From assembly GCA_964438735.1 (NCBI GenBank), contig CAYTLW010000004.1, forward strand, positions 72,196 to 136,195: a stretch of 64,000 nt of DNA. Reading direction: 5' to 3'. Shown here in pieces: positions 44,801 through 52,197 of the stretch. Made by a program: the position numbers and the translations under genes. Source of the DNA: CAYTLW01 sp964438735 (GTDB taxonomy: Bacteria; Myxococcota_A; UBA9042). Positions within the stretch are counted from its first letter, which is position 1. Each line of letters starts with the position of its first letter. The notes under the pieces are model-generated. The model saw nothing but the letters and a program-made list of their open reading frames with translations. It was not told where the DNA came from and did no database searches.

Positions 44801-45089
44801 CGTCGACGAGGCGGGCAAAACCCACACCGGCGACAACATCTGCAACGGCAAGGGGCCACACGTCTTCACCAACACCCGCCCCGGCGGGACCCGCTACCAG
44901 GATTACAAGCTCTTCCACTGCAGCAACTGGAGCTATGGCGGCTCGTCCAGCGAGTACAACAACACGGTGCATCGCGGCGTGGCCGGCGAGAGCGGCAACG
45001 CCTGGTCCAATGTGTGCACGTGGAATCGCTGCAACATGAAGTCGCATATCTACTGCTTCGAGCAGACGGACTTCCTGGTGCCGCCGTAG
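38889..45089 (+). CDS. giant Cys-rich lipoprotein with NHL beta-propeller and C-terminal DUF1554 lectin-like domain
   Basis: 2066 residues from ATG 38889 (GGAAGGGG upstream). Signal ends L-A-A-G-G-C. Residues ~68-1287 are more than twenty ~45-residue repeats with six or so cysteines each (pattern C-K-x-x-x-x-x-C, T-C-N-x-x-G, C-x-x-G-x-x-C-x-x-G-x-C). Residues ~1290-1610 are about six NHL-type blades (G-V-A-V-D-x-x-G-N-V-Y-V-A-D, R-I-R-K-I). Residues ~1615-1885 are C-D-D-G-x-x-C-T units. Residues ~1886-2060 match DUF1554, a C-type-lectin-like fold (R-V-F-L-S-S, G-G-L-S-G-A-D-A-K-C, W-M-A-W-L-S-D). Probably a long disulfide-stabilised stalk displaying a propeller and a carbohydrate-binding tip on the cell surface. 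Confidence 0.8.
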   Translation: MNGRGWGAAHWFVGTRFVSTWCIVLAAALAAGGCEAPVETTDEPADTTTGGGEDAIVDATVADQASTGGCKSDDDCEADAPVCDTASGKCEGCTKDDQCDADRHCLDGKCPADVCKKGEKKCDGPGKVARCADNGGAFDPTPCGDKEICEDGNCLKVVCKADSKKCEDNGVATCNKLGTAWGEATKCSDTQTCAAGVCQDHDCKPASTKCENASILTCQEDGLGWKTTACKDGSDGGAAQWCADVEGTPTCQDQTCQPTQTACKDGIAVVCKDDGLGTTVVEDCTKKDPDGGPGKTCISGKCVSLNCVPKSTKCAGKNLVTCKDDGLGVTTKSCGAQMGCEDGKCMPIICLATSEFCDGKVAKKCNLFGTSATVTDDCPKADKTCSKGKCVEYVCKPGAISCGAGGGQVQTCNADGLSYKAKNCTGGTTCVKDTCKPVICTPDSMFCKGAEVKKCDATGTSSATDATCAKDKVCLQGKCVPKVCDAGELKCNGLKATQQCKPSGLGWTDKSCADKTACDKGQCLPQVCSPSALQCDEGKANKCDAKGLKWALAGDCKSKGQNCIAGKCVDYVCKAGAKKCDKGKLATCAKSGMSWSQATCGKDTICDAGSCEPLICTPKQKKCANNKAMVCNDLGTVSKLVSDCTKSKQNCVKGACVDFVCKAKTSKCEAGVRMICADDGMAWNNAACGKGTICEAGACKNVVCEAKKAFCKGHLVQQCNDLGTAAKDGDDCKAKGKACVAGKCVDLLCKPGALSCKSGKLRTCNADGLGWTAKDCAAGTACVSGVCKTVICKADQLACKGSVLQTCDATGTAIAKTVDCAADKKKCSAGKCVAAICKAGTTTCQSGQLATCDAGELSWNKQSCGVGKACDGGKCLAVICTPNKATCKVRQAYKCNATGTANPLLTDCKKLDKACVNGECKPLLCKPGAVKCDGIKLATCNLDGLTWKSADCAKGKACAGAKCVAVACKANEKSCDGFNAMLCNASGTKNELQAACDKQGKACKAGKCVPQVCKPGTKTCLQKDAMVCNADALGWKVTACGGDTVCENGVCAKKICTPFKPFCDAKANAIKMCNPLGTDGVTVTPCKSNELCIGTQCETKVCEPNKQGCKDLATLTVCNSTGTSAKEYPCGSGKVCYKGGCPNKLCEPSAKFCEKNVSIQCAATGLSKSTLADCSKTNQVCVKGKCLDKICKSGALSCIDGQVGTCNSDGMGWTKKPCDDGNACTSNGCKDAKCAYGAPKTCNDGNVCTTDKCDTSNGKCSNKAVGGNCDDGSKCTFGETCVSGVCKEGKWGVVSTLAGTGSSGVADGAANKATFNGPFGVTVGGDGTVYIAGLNGQRIRRIKDGTVSLWAGSSAGFANGKGSAAKFNNPSGIAVDAEGTGYVADQNNHKIRRIEGDGMVTVHAGGKAGFMDGAPEVAQFDHPVGVAVDKAGNVYVADRLNHRIRKINAMGVVNTLAGSGNAGNNDGPAAQARFRYPMGIAVDGAGNVYVGDEYYARVRKVAPNGTVSTLAGGSMGYKDGKGSAAQFAGQLGVAVNLYGQVAVADRKSQRIRLISPDGQVTTIAGTGSASFSDTVANQARFNQPTGVAFDHWGRIVIVDSGNRRIRLLTPSKLSCDDDNVCTKDQCDAKSGKCVFTALQAGTKCNDGSACTSEDKCSDKAQCVGKEKNCGDGNACTDDPCDAASGKCSHINSTAPCDDGNGCTAGDTCKGGKCVSGQPTVCDDKNSCTSDKCDTKAGKCVFTKAQVGAKCDDGDACTSGDACDSAPKCVGKTQKACDDSDLCTKDSCDPKSGNCVHTAIDLKCDDGKACTKDACDPKTGKCGFTNQTDGAACVDKSKVCTEKMTCKGGACQGGVPKACDDKNQCTVDSCDPKTGKCIHKPGGGCVPGRRVFLSSVKYTADLGGLSGADAKCKALADAQGLGGKWMAWLSDASTWPAKRFNKSNFPYVRIDGKLIANNWSDLVDQTIAAPINVDEAGKTHTGDNICNGKGPHVFTNTRPGGTRYQDYKLFHCSNWSYGGSSSEYNNTVHRGVAGESGNAWSNVCTWNRCNMKSHIYCFEQTDFLVPP

Positions 45090-45224
45090 CGCAAGCGCGT
45101 CACCTTGAAGCAACCCGCCCACCGTGCTAGCAACGCTGGCCCTTCGCAGCCCGTGATCCCACAGTGGTGTCGCGGCAACCGAATGGGCAGCGCCGCATTC
45201 CGCGGCGACTTGCGGAGCATCTTC

Positions 45225-46250
45225 ATGACCACCGTTCTCGTCACCGGCGGCTGCGGCTTCATCGGCGCCAACTTCGTTCACCTGCTGCTGGCCGAGCGGC
45301 CCGACTGGAACGTGGTGAACGTCGACGTGCTGACCTATGCCGGCAACCTGGCCAACCTGGCCGAAGTGGCCGACAACCCGCGCTATCGCTTTGCCCGCCT
45401 CGACATCGACGATCGCCCGGCGATGGCCGCGCTGCTGGCCGATCTGGCCGAGGCGCCGCAGTACATCGTCAACTTCGCAGCAGAGTCCCACGTGGACCGC
45501 TCCATCGACGGCCCGGATGTCTTCGTCAAGACGAACATCCACGGCACCTTCACCCTGCTGGAGCTGGCCCGCGGCATGGACGGCTGCCGCTTCGTGCAGG
45601 TCTCCACCGACGAGGTCTACGGCTCCCTGGGCGACGAGGGCGTGTTCACCGAAGAGACGCCCATTCAGCCCAACAGCCCCTACTCGGCCAGCAAGGCCTC
45701 GGCCGACATGCTGGTGCGCTCCTATCACCACACCTTCGGCATGGACGTGGTGACGACCCGCTGCTCGAACAACTACGGTCGCTTCCAGTTCCCCGAAAAA
45801 CTCATCCCGCTGATGATCATCAACGCGGACGCCGGCAAGGCCCTGCCGGTCTACGGCACGGGCCTGAATGTGCGCGACTGGATCCACGTCGAGGATCACT
45901 GTCGCGGCATCCTGGCCGCCACGGAGCGCGGCAAGTCCGGCGAGGTCTACAACTTCGGTGGCCTGGCCGAGCGACCGAACCTCGATATCGTGCACTTCAT
46001 CGCCGACAACGTGCGCGGCGATCGCGACCTGATCCAGTTCGTCCAGGATCGCCCCGGCCACGACTGGCGCTACGCCATGGGCATCGACAAGGCCCAGGCC
46101 GAGCTGGATTGGGGCCCGCGCTGGACCTTCGAGACCGGCCTGGCCGATACGGTGCGCTGGTACCTGGACAACAGACCCTGGTGGGAAGCGGTGCAGAGCG
46201 AAGCCTATCGCGACTTCTACGACCGCTGGTATGGCGAGCGCACGGCATGA
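45225..46250 (+). CDS. rfbB: dTDP-glucose 4,6-dehydratase
   Basis: 341 residues from ATG 45225 (GGAG 10 nt upstream). Extended SDR enzyme: G-G-C-G-F-I-G-A-N-F NAD-binding loop at residues 8-17, Y-A-G-N-L-A-N-L, S-T-D-E-V-Y-G active-site Asp/Glu, Y-S-A-S-K-A-S-A-D catalytic Tyr-x3-Lys, and R-C-S-N-N-Y-G. Converts dTDP-glucose to dTDP-4-keto-6-deoxyglucose. ATGA overlap with the downstream sugar transaminase indicates one pathway to an amino-deoxysugar, possibly used for surface glycans or glycosylation of nearby surface proteins. RfbA, RfbC and glycosyltransferases are not in the window. Confidence 0.93.
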   Translation: MTTVLVTGGCGFIGANFVHLLLAERPDWNVVNVDVLTYAGNLANLAEVADNPRYRFARLDIDDRPAMAALLADLAEAPQYIVNFAAESHVDRSIDGPDVFVKTNIHGTFTLLELARGMDGCRFVQVSTDEVYGSLGDEGVFTEETPIQPNSPYSASKASADMLVRSYHHTFGMDVVTTRCSNNYGRFQFPEKLIPLMIINADAGKALPVYGTGLNVRDWIHVEDHCRGILAATERGKSGEVYNFGGLAERPNLDIVHFIADNVRGDRDLIQFVQDRPGHDWRYAMGIDKAQAELDWGPRWTFETGLADTVRWYLDNRPWWEAVQSEAYRDFYDRWYGERTA

Positions 46251-47383
46251 GCATCCGCTTCAACGAGCCCTACGTCACCGGCCGCGAGCTGGGTTACCTG
46301 CAGCAGGTGGTCGAGGGCGGCCAGTTCGGCGGCAACGGCAAGTTTACCGGGCGGGCCCAGGACTGGCTCTCCAAGCGTCACGGCTGCGGTAACGTGCTGC
46401 TGACCCACAGTTGCACCGCGGCCCTGGAGATGAGCGCGCTGCTGCTCGATCTGTCGCCTGGCGACGAGGTCATCGTGCCCTCGTTCACCTTCGTCAGCAC
46501 GGCGACGGCGTTCCTGCGCGAAGGGGCCAAGGTCATCTTCTGCGAGGTGACACCGGAGACCATGACCATCGACGTGGCCGACGCCGCCCGTCGGGTCACG
46601 CCGCGCACCCGAGCGATCGTGCCGGTGCACTACGCTGGTGTCGGGGCGGATATGGATGGGGTGGGCGCCCTGGCGCGCTCCCACGGGCTGTCGGTCATCG
46701 AAGACGCGGCCCAGGGACTGGATGCCCGTCGCGACGGCAAGCTTCTGGGCACCATCGGGCCCCTGGCGACGTTCTCCTTTCACGAGACCAAGAACCTGCA
46801 CTGCGGCCTGGGCGGGGCGCTCTACGTCAACGACGAGGCGCTGGCCGACCGCGCCTGGATCCTCTGGGAGCGGGGCACCAATCGGCGCCGCTTTTTCAAG
46901 GGCCTGGTGGACAAGTATTCCTGGGTCGACATGGGCTCGAGCTTCTACCCCAGCGAGCTGCAGGCGGCCTTCCTGCTGGCCCAGCTCGAGGGCATGGAAG
47001 CCAACACGGCCGGTCGCCGACGGGTCTGGCATGCCTACGCCGATGGCCTGGCGGAACTGGCGCGACAGGGCCTGCTGAAGCTGCCGGTCATCCCGGACAA
47101 CTGCGAGTCCAACTTTCATGCCTACTCCTTCCGCATGAACAGCCCCGATGAAGCCGACGCCATGCGCCATTGGCTCACCGAACGCGGCGTGCAGGCGGTG
47201 ATCCACTACGTGCCCCTGCACGACTCGCCGATGGGTCGCAAGCTGGGCTACGCGCCGGACGACCTGCCGGTGACGCGTCACGAGGCGGCATCTTTGCTGC
47301 GCCTGCCCATGCACGACAACCTTTCGGATGCAGACCTGGACAAGGTCGTCAGCGAGATGCGCGCCTTCTTCGCCCAGCGCTGA
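46247..47383 (+). CDS. dTDP-4-amino-4,6-dideoxygalactose (dTDP-4-keto-6-deoxyglucose) transaminase, WecE/RffA-like
   Basis: 378 residues. DegT/DnrJ/EryC1 PLP aminotransferase with lysine K182 in S-F-H-E-T-K-N, the wording typical of WecE/RffA rather than G-H-K-x-x sugar transaminases. Also T-H-S-C-T-A-A-L-E at the phosphate-binding site and Y-P-S-E-L-Q-A-A-F. It would aminate the product of the preceding dehydratase using glutamate. Overlaps rfbB by 4 bp. E. coli WecE makes dTDP-Fuc4N for enterobacterial common antigen. Here the end use is unknown. Confidence 0.9.
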   Translation: MSIRFNEPYVTGRELGYLQQVVEGGQFGGNGKFTGRAQDWLSKRHGCGNVLLTHSCTAALEMSALLLDLSPGDEVIVPSFTFVSTATAFLREGAKVIFCEVTPETMTIDVADAARRVTPRTRAIVPVHYAGVGADMDGVGALARSHGLSVIEDAAQGLDARRDGKLLGTIGPLATFSFHETKNLHCGLGGALYVNDEALADRAWILWERGTNRRRFFKGLVDKYSWVDMGSSFYPSELQAAFLLAQLEGMEANTAGRRRVWHAYADGLAELARQGLLKLPVIPDNCESNFHAYSFRMNSPDEADAMRHWLTERGVQAVIHYVPLHDSPMGRKLGYAPDDLPVTRHEAASLLRLPMHDNLSDADLDKVVSEMRAFFAQR

Positions 47384-47487
47384 GTCGACCGGCCCAACCG
47401 ATCCCTCCGTAGATCGAATCCCCGCGCCAGCCGTCCAACAGATTGGACGCACGCCGAAGGGCGCCTCCGCGTGCGCGAGGGGGCCAG

Positions 47488-48873
47488 ATGAAAGGGCAGC
47501 GAGAGGGAGCCGCCGGCGCGCAGCGTCTGGGCGTCGACATCGCCGTGTTGTGGGGCGGCGACCTGCTCAGTGCGCGTTTCTTTGCCCGCCCGGCCCGCAT
47601 CACCGCCGGGCCGGGCGGCACCTTCACCATGCCGGCGGATCTCTTCGAAGGCGGCGAATGCGTGCTCGTGCAGGCACATGCCACGGCCGAATTCGGCGTA
47701 CGCATCGACCAGCCGCGGGTCGGTGGCCACCTGGTGGTGGATGGCGAGGTCTTCGATCTCGACGACATCAAGCGCGGCTACATGCCGGCGCTCGAGGGCC
47801 CGGTCGTGCCGCTGACCGCCGGCACTCGGGCGGTGTTGCGTTTTGGCGAGTTCACCTTCGTCGTCGGCCGGCTGCCAGTGCCGCCTCCGGCCCGACGCAG
47901 CCTGTGGACGCCCGACCTGATGCCCCTGGCGCTCTGCCTGTTGCTGGCCGCTTTGCTGACCACAGGGCCGCTCTCGGTGGCCTGGATGTCGCCTGACAAG
48001 CTGGCGGTGGCCCGACCGACCCTGGCCGAGAACACCCCCGCGCGCCACGCGCCGATGATCCTCGTTGAACCGGTGTTGCCGGAGCCACCGAAACAGGCGG
48101 CGGCGGTGCCGCTTGTGCCGCAGCACCTGCTGCCCCCGCGACCGGTCCGGGTGACGCCGCCACGGTCAGCGGAAGCCGACGAGGCCGACAGGTTGGCGAG
48201 CGAGCTCGACGCGCTGCCCGAAGAGGAGCGCATCAAGCGGGCGGATGAGCTGGTCACCGCCAGGATTGACGAGCTGACGCCGCTCCTCGAGGACCTGGTG
48301 CCCGGGCAGCTGCCTCTGATGCTGTTTGACGAGGACGAAGCCGGGCAGCCGCGCCACGTTGCCGGGGGCATCGATCCCACGTTGTTGGGGCTGCCGACCG
48401 TACCCGGCGGCGTGGACCTCGCCACCGATGCAGAACCGGTCGATGAACCATCGGACGACAGCGTGCGCCCAGTGGATGTGCCGGACTTGGGCAAGATGCG
48501 CGACGTGCATCGAACGCGCGTCAAGATCGGGCCCCGCCGCGGTGAAGGGGTCGTCAAGATCCCCAGGCCGAGCAAGAAGGGCGCCTTGAGCCGCGAAGCC
48601 ATTCGCCGTCGCATCGCCGCCCGGATCGGCGCGATCCGCGCCTGCTACCAGAAGGGCCTGCAGCGCGATTCCGACCTGCGCGGGCGGCTGCTGGTGCGCT
48701 TCATCATCGGTCCCGATGGCGTCGTCGCGGGGGCTCGCCTGGCAGATGACGATCTCGGTGACGCCGAGGTCGCCGCCTGCGTGCTCAGCATCGTGCGCAC
48801 GACACGCTTTCCACGGGTGGTGGGCGGCGAGTCGACGACCGTGAAATATCCCTTCGAGTTGCGTCGCAGATGA
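47488..48873 (+). CDS. AgmX/PglI C-terminal domain protein (single-pass, TonB-like)
   Basis: 461 residues from ATG 47488 (GAGGGGGCC upstream). Residues 1-135 are a beta-rich cytoplasmic domain. One TM helix lies at ~140-165. A long Pro/Asp/Glu-rich region follows (~175-350), then the AgmX/PglI-type C-terminal domain: I-R-x-C-Y-Q-K-G-L-Q, G-R-L-L-V-R-F-I-I-G-P-D-G-V-V, and V-A-A-C-V-L-S-I-V-R-T-T-R-F-P. The same layout is seen in Myxococcus gliding and periplasmic energy-transducing proteins. Likely spans inner membrane to periplasm. No ExbB/ExbD or motility neighbours are present in the window. Confidence 0.82.
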   Translation: MKGQREGAAGAQRLGVDIAVLWGGDLLSARFFARPARITAGPGGTFTMPADLFEGGECVLVQAHATAEFGVRIDQPRVGGHLVVDGEVFDLDDIKRGYMPALEGPVVPLTAGTRAVLRFGEFTFVVGRLPVPPPARRSLWTPDLMPLALCLLLAALLTTGPLSVAWMSPDKLAVARPTLAENTPARHAPMILVEPVLPEPPKQAAAVPLVPQHLLPPRPVRVTPPRSAEADEADRLASELDALPEEERIKRADELVTARIDELTPLLEDLVPGQLPLMLFDEDEAGQPRHVAGGIDPTLLGLPTVPGGVDLATDAEPVDEPSDDSVRPVDVPDLGKMRDVHRTRVKIGPRRGEGVVKIPRPSKKGALSREAIRRRIAARIGAIRACYQKGLQRDSDLRGRLLVRFIIGPDGVVAGARLADDDLGDAEVAACVLSIVRTTRFPRVVGGESTTVKYPFELRRR

Positions 48874-49005
48874 CTCGAGTGCAGGTCGCTCACTGGGCCG
48901 CCGGCGCGGCGGTGGGTGAATCGCTATCGTTGCGATCTCCTGCGGGCCTGTGCATTTCGGAGACCGCAGGGCCGGCAGCGGCCGCAGACATCATCGCGGA
49001 CCTCT

Positions 49006-49794
49006 TCAGGCTGACGGTCGCAGGCGACGAGTCTGTTCGTGCGCAGCCGTCAACCAGACCTGCCAGGCCGCCATGCCCTCTCCCGTGCGTGCGGATAGCT
49101 GCAGCATGGGCAGGTCGGCACGCAGGCGGCCCAGGTAGCCCAGGCAACGATCGACATCGAAGTCGACGTAGGGCAGCAGGTCGATTTTATTGAGCACGAC
49201 GAGATCTGCGCGAGCGAACATGTCGGGATATTTGATCGGCTTGTCGTCGCCTTCCGTCACCGAGAGGATGACCACCTTGCGCAGCTCGCCCAGGTCGAAG
49301 CCCGCCGGGCAGACCAGGTTGCCGACGTTTTCGATGAACAGAATACTGTCGTCCGGCGGCGCCAGCTTCTGCAGGCCGTGAGCGACCATGTGCGCGTCGA
49401 GGTGACAGCCGCGGCCGGTGTTGATCTGCAGCGCGGGTGTACCGGTCGCGCGGATGCGATCGGCGTCGTTGCTCGTCTGCTGGTCGCCCTCGATGACCGA
49501 CAACGCCCAACGGCGGCGCAAGGAGATCAACGTGCTCACGAGCAGCGTCGTCTTGCCCGAGCCCGGGCTGGACATCAGGTTGAACGCGGAGATCTGACGC
49601 TGCCCGAGCCAGTCCCTGTTGGCGGCGGCGTGGGACTGGTTGGTCGCGAGGATGTCCTGTTCGATACGAACGAGGCGCGCATCATGCGTCGCGTGCTCGT
49701 GCCCGTGTTCGCTGTGATGATGGTGGTGCGCGACCAGTCCTTCCTCGCCCTCGAGTCGCGCGCCATTGTCTCCGCAGCCGCAGTGCCCACACAT
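49006..49794 (-). CDS. hypB: hydrogenase nickel-insertion GTPase HypB
   Basis: 262 residues. N-terminal C-G-H-C-G-C-G, a His-rich nickel-storage stretch (H-H-H-H-H-S-E-H-G-H-E-H ~residues 23-34), P-loop S-S-P-G-S-G-K-T-T (~75), switch E-G-D-Q-Q-T-S-N-D-A, metal-site G-C-H-L-D-A, and N-K-I-D (G4). Delivers Ni2+ to the large subunit with HypA under GTP hydrolysis. ATG 49794 overlaps the hypA stop by one base (TGATG); the TTG one codon earlier is less likely. Last gene of the minus-strand hydrogenase operon. Confidence 0.97.
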   Translation of the reverse strand: MCGHCGCGDNGARLEGEEGLVAHHHHHSEHGHEHATHDARLVRIEQDILATNQSHAAANRDWLGQRQISAFNLMSSPGSGKTTLLVSTLISLRRRWALSVIEGDQQTSNDADRIRATGTPALQINTGRGCHLDAHMVAHGLQKLAPPDDSILFIENVGNLVCPAGFDLGELRKVVILSVTEGDDKPIKYPDMFARADLVVLNKIDLLPYVDFDVDRCLGYLGRLRADLPMLQLSARTGEGMAAWQVWLTAAHEQTRRLRPSA

Positions 49795-50135
49795 CAACTC
49801 ACCTCCAGATCCCGGATGCGCAGTTGTTCGCCATCGGTCACTGCCAGCGGGAATGCCTGGCAGTGCGGGCAGCCATCAAAGCGCCTTGGCAACGGCACCG
49901 TGGTCGAGCAATCCGGGCACCAGGCCTTGCCGGAGACCTCGATGACCTCCAGTCGCGCACCCTCGACCACCGTGCCGCGTGCGGCGACATCGAAGCCCAG
50001 GCGCATCGCCTCTGGCTCGGCACCGGAGAGCTGACCAATCTCCAGGCGCACCACTTCTACCGTGTCGAAATCCTCTGTGCGCGCGCACGCCTCGATGCTC
50101 TCGATGACGTTCAGGCACAGCGAAAGCTCGTGCAT
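49794..50135 (-). CDS. hypA: hydrogenase nickel metallochaperone HypA
   Basis: 113 residues, standard size. N-terminal M-H-E-L-S (His2 is the nickel ligand) and the zinc finger C-P-D-C ... C-P-H-C (residues ~73-92). Hands Ni to the hydrogenase large subunit together with HypB. Lies 40 bp after hybB and is coupled to hypB by TGATG. Confidence 0.97.
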   Translation of the reverse strand: MHELSLCLNVIESIEACARTEDFDTVEVVRLEIGQLSGAEPEAMRLGFDVAARGTVVEGARLEVIEVSGKAWCPDCSTTVPLPRRFDGCPHCQAFPLAVTDGEQLRIRDLEVS

Positions 50136-50175
50136 TCACCCTCGGCTGCCGGGCGGTCCGCCAGCGACGCCGACC

Positions 50176-51315
50176 CTACGCCTGCGTCGCTGGCTCCTGG
50201 TGAATGGTAGGCAACTTGCGCGTCAAAATGACGAGAACCAGGAGACCGCCAGCCACGATGCCCGCCGTGGCCGTGATCTCGATCCAGCTCGGCAGGTAGC
50301 CCGAGGGCGACGTCCGCAGCATGGAGACCAGGGCCACGTCGAGACGATTCATGACCACGCCGGCGATCACCAGCATGGTGCAGCCAAAGAGGCGCAGGCG
50401 GTTGTAGCGCACCCTTCGGCTGAGCAGCAGCGTGCCCGGCACCACCGCGCCGAGGCCCAGCTCGATGATGAAGGCCCAACTCTCGAAGGAGTTCTCCAGC
50501 ATCAAGCCCATGGCGTCCCGCCCGTGCAGGTCCATCAGGCGCAGGCCGATGTACACGCCGAGCAGGGGAGGCAGGCCCTTGGCGAAGTCACCCAGCAGAC
50601 TCGTCGGCGAACGGTGGACGCCGAACAGACCCGACAGGATATTCTCGAAGATGACCATCGCCAGCCCGACCATGATGGCCGAGACCAGGAAGAGCAGCGG
50701 CAGCAGGGGGGTGAACCAGAGGCCGTGCATCCGGTGACCCATCATCAAGAAGAGCGAGCCGAGCGAACTCTGGTGCATCGTCGACAGGATGATGCCTGCG
50801 ATGATGAAGACCACCATGAGTCGCGACATGAAGCGCACCGCCCGGGTCCAGCGCAGGCGCTCGAAGACCATGGGCAGGAACTCCAGGAAGAGCACGGTGG
50901 TGTACAGCATCACGCACCAGGCCACCTCGAACATGACCGATTCAGGCTGCCACATGATCAGTGGGTGCCAGATCGCCCACGGGCGGCCCAGGTCCATGAG
51001 CAGGCCCACGACCGCAAGCACGTAGCCCAGGAAAGCGGTCACGATCGCCGGGCGCACGAAGCACTCGAACTTGTGCATGCCGAAGATGTGCACCGTGCCA
51101 GCGACGACGAAGCCGCCTGCCGCCAGCGCGACACCGCACATCATGTCAAAGCCAATCCACAAGCCCCACGGGAAGGAGTCGTTGAGGTTGGTAGCCGCGC
51201 CGAGGCCCTGCGAGAACCGATACAGGGCGGCACCCAGAAAGCCAAAGGACAGGACGGCCAGAGCGAGTTGAATCGTGACCCTCAGCCGGTGGCCGTTTGT
51301 GCGCACCCCGCTCAT
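50176..51315 (-). CDS. hybB: HybB-type NrfD-family quinone-reducing membrane subunit
   Basis: 379 residues with nine to ten TM helices. The HybB hallmark N-D-S-F-P-W-G-L-W-I-G-F-D is near residue 43, with further NrfD/PsrC family residues (W-H-P-L-I-M-W-Q-P-E, M-H-Q-S-S-L-G-S, S-F-E-S-W-A-F). Passes electrons from HybA to the quinone pool, possibly with charge translocation. Starts 4 bp inside the hybA gene end (ATGA). 40 bp to hypA downstream. Confidence 0.93.
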   Translation of the reverse strand: MSGVRTNGHRLRVTIQLALAVLSFGFLGAALYRFSQGLGAATNLNDSFPWGLWIGFDMMCGVALAAGGFVVAGTVHIFGMHKFECFVRPAIVTAFLGYVLAVVGLLMDLGRPWAIWHPLIMWQPESVMFEVAWCVMLYTTVLFLEFLPMVFERLRWTRAVRFMSRLMVVFIIAGIILSTMHQSSLGSLFLMMGHRMHGLWFTPLLPLLFLVSAIMVGLAMVIFENILSGLFGVHRSPTSLLGDFAKGLPPLLGVYIGLRLMDLHGRDAMGLMLENSFESWAFIIELGLGAVVPGTLLLSRRVRYNRLRLFGCTMLVIAGVVMNRLDVALVSMLRTSPSGYLPSWIEITATAGIVAGGLLVLVILTRKLPTIHQEPATQA

Positions 51316-52193
51316 GGCTCCTCCTCACCGGGCTTGTCGTCCTCGCGACGGCTCCGTTTTTCCATCTGGTGCAGCCCGCCCAATAACAGGCCCATGCCCA
51401 CAATCCAGCCGGGCAGGCCCTTGATGACCGCGTCGGAGTGCGTCGACCGCACCTCTGCGTCCAGGTTGGGCAGATCGAGTTGCGTCGGCGACAGGCTCGA
51501 CAACAGCAGATAGCTCGAGCCGCCGGCCTCGTGCTCGCCGTAGACATGGTCGAAATAGCTGTCGGGATCGTCGGCGATTCGCTTGTGCGCCAGTTTGATC
51601 ATCTCCCTGCGCCCACCGGTCACCAGGGCGCCGGTCGGGCAGGCATCGGCGCAGGCCAGCGCGAAGACGCACTTGCGCACGCGCGGCGAGCGGTCAACCC
51701 ACTCATAGCGCGGCACGCCGTACGGGCAGGCAAGCTGACAGTATCGGCAGCCAATGCAGCGGTCAGCCTCGTAGGTCACACCGCCATCGGGCTGCTTCTT
51801 GAGCGCCGCGACCGGGCAAGCCGTCGCGCATCCGGGCACGTTGCAGTGCATGCACTGGTCGCGCGTGAACGTCCACTTGCCGGCTGGGCCAGCACCAGGC
51901 TTGGCCTCGACGACGCGGATCTGCATCCAGGTGTCGGGGCCGAGCCCACGGGGCGCGTCGAACTCCTGGCCGTACTGCTTCATCGGCGTCTTGGCCAGGT
52001 CGTTCTTCTTTCGACAGGCACGCTGGCAGGCACGGCATCCGATACATCTCGTGGCGTCGTAGAGCATCGCCGTCGCGTTGTCGAAGTGCGACGGTGCGGG
52101 ACGAGGCGCGGCTTCCGACACCAGGGGAATGGCTGCCGTGCCGGCCGTAGCGCCTGCGGCGATGAGGAATTTGCGTCTATCGAGTTCCGCCAT
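51312..52193 (-). CDS. hybA: HybA-type Tat-exported [4Fe-4S] ferredoxin subunit, fourth cluster site incomplete
   Basis: 293 residues from ATG 52193. Tat signal D-R-R-K-F-L-I-A-A-G. Three full ferredoxin motifs: C-I-G-C-R-A-C-Q-R-A-C, C-M-H-C-N-V-P-G-C-A-T-A-C and C-I-G-C-R-Y-C-Q-L-A-C. The fourth reads K-C-V-F-A-L-A-C-A-D-A-C-P, where family members usually have K-C-x-x-C then ~10-12 residues then P-A-C-x-x-x-C-P. One cysteine and a short loop are missing, leaving three. A C-terminal TM helix (~265-283) anchors it. Relays electrons from the small subunit to HybB. One longer in-frame start (52277) would precede the Tat motif and is less likely. Confidence 0.92.
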   Translation of the reverse strand: MAELDRRKFLIAAGATAGTAAIPLVSEAAPRPAPSHFDNATAMLYDATRCIGCRACQRACRKKNDLAKTPMKQYGQEFDAPRGLGPDTWMQIRVVEAKPGAGPAGKWTFTRDQCMHCNVPGCATACPVAALKKQPDGGVTYEADRCIGCRYCQLACPYGVPRYEWVDRSPRVRKCVFALACADACPTGALVTGGRREMIKLAHKRIADDPDSYFDHVYGEHEAGGSSYLLLSSLSPTQLDLPNLDAEVRSTHSDAVIKGLPGWIVGMGLLLGGLHQMEKRSRREDDKPGEEEP

Positions 52194-52197
52194 GACT

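Noticed and set aside
44073..46061. 662-codon minus-strand open frame across the giant gene end and rfbB
   Set aside because: Crosses two well-supported plus-strand genes and has no recognisable protein features.
48897..48913. Intrinsic terminator after the AgmX-like gene
   Set aside because: A 5-bp GC stem (CCGCC/GGCGG) without a T-tract is expected by chance in such GC-rich DNA.
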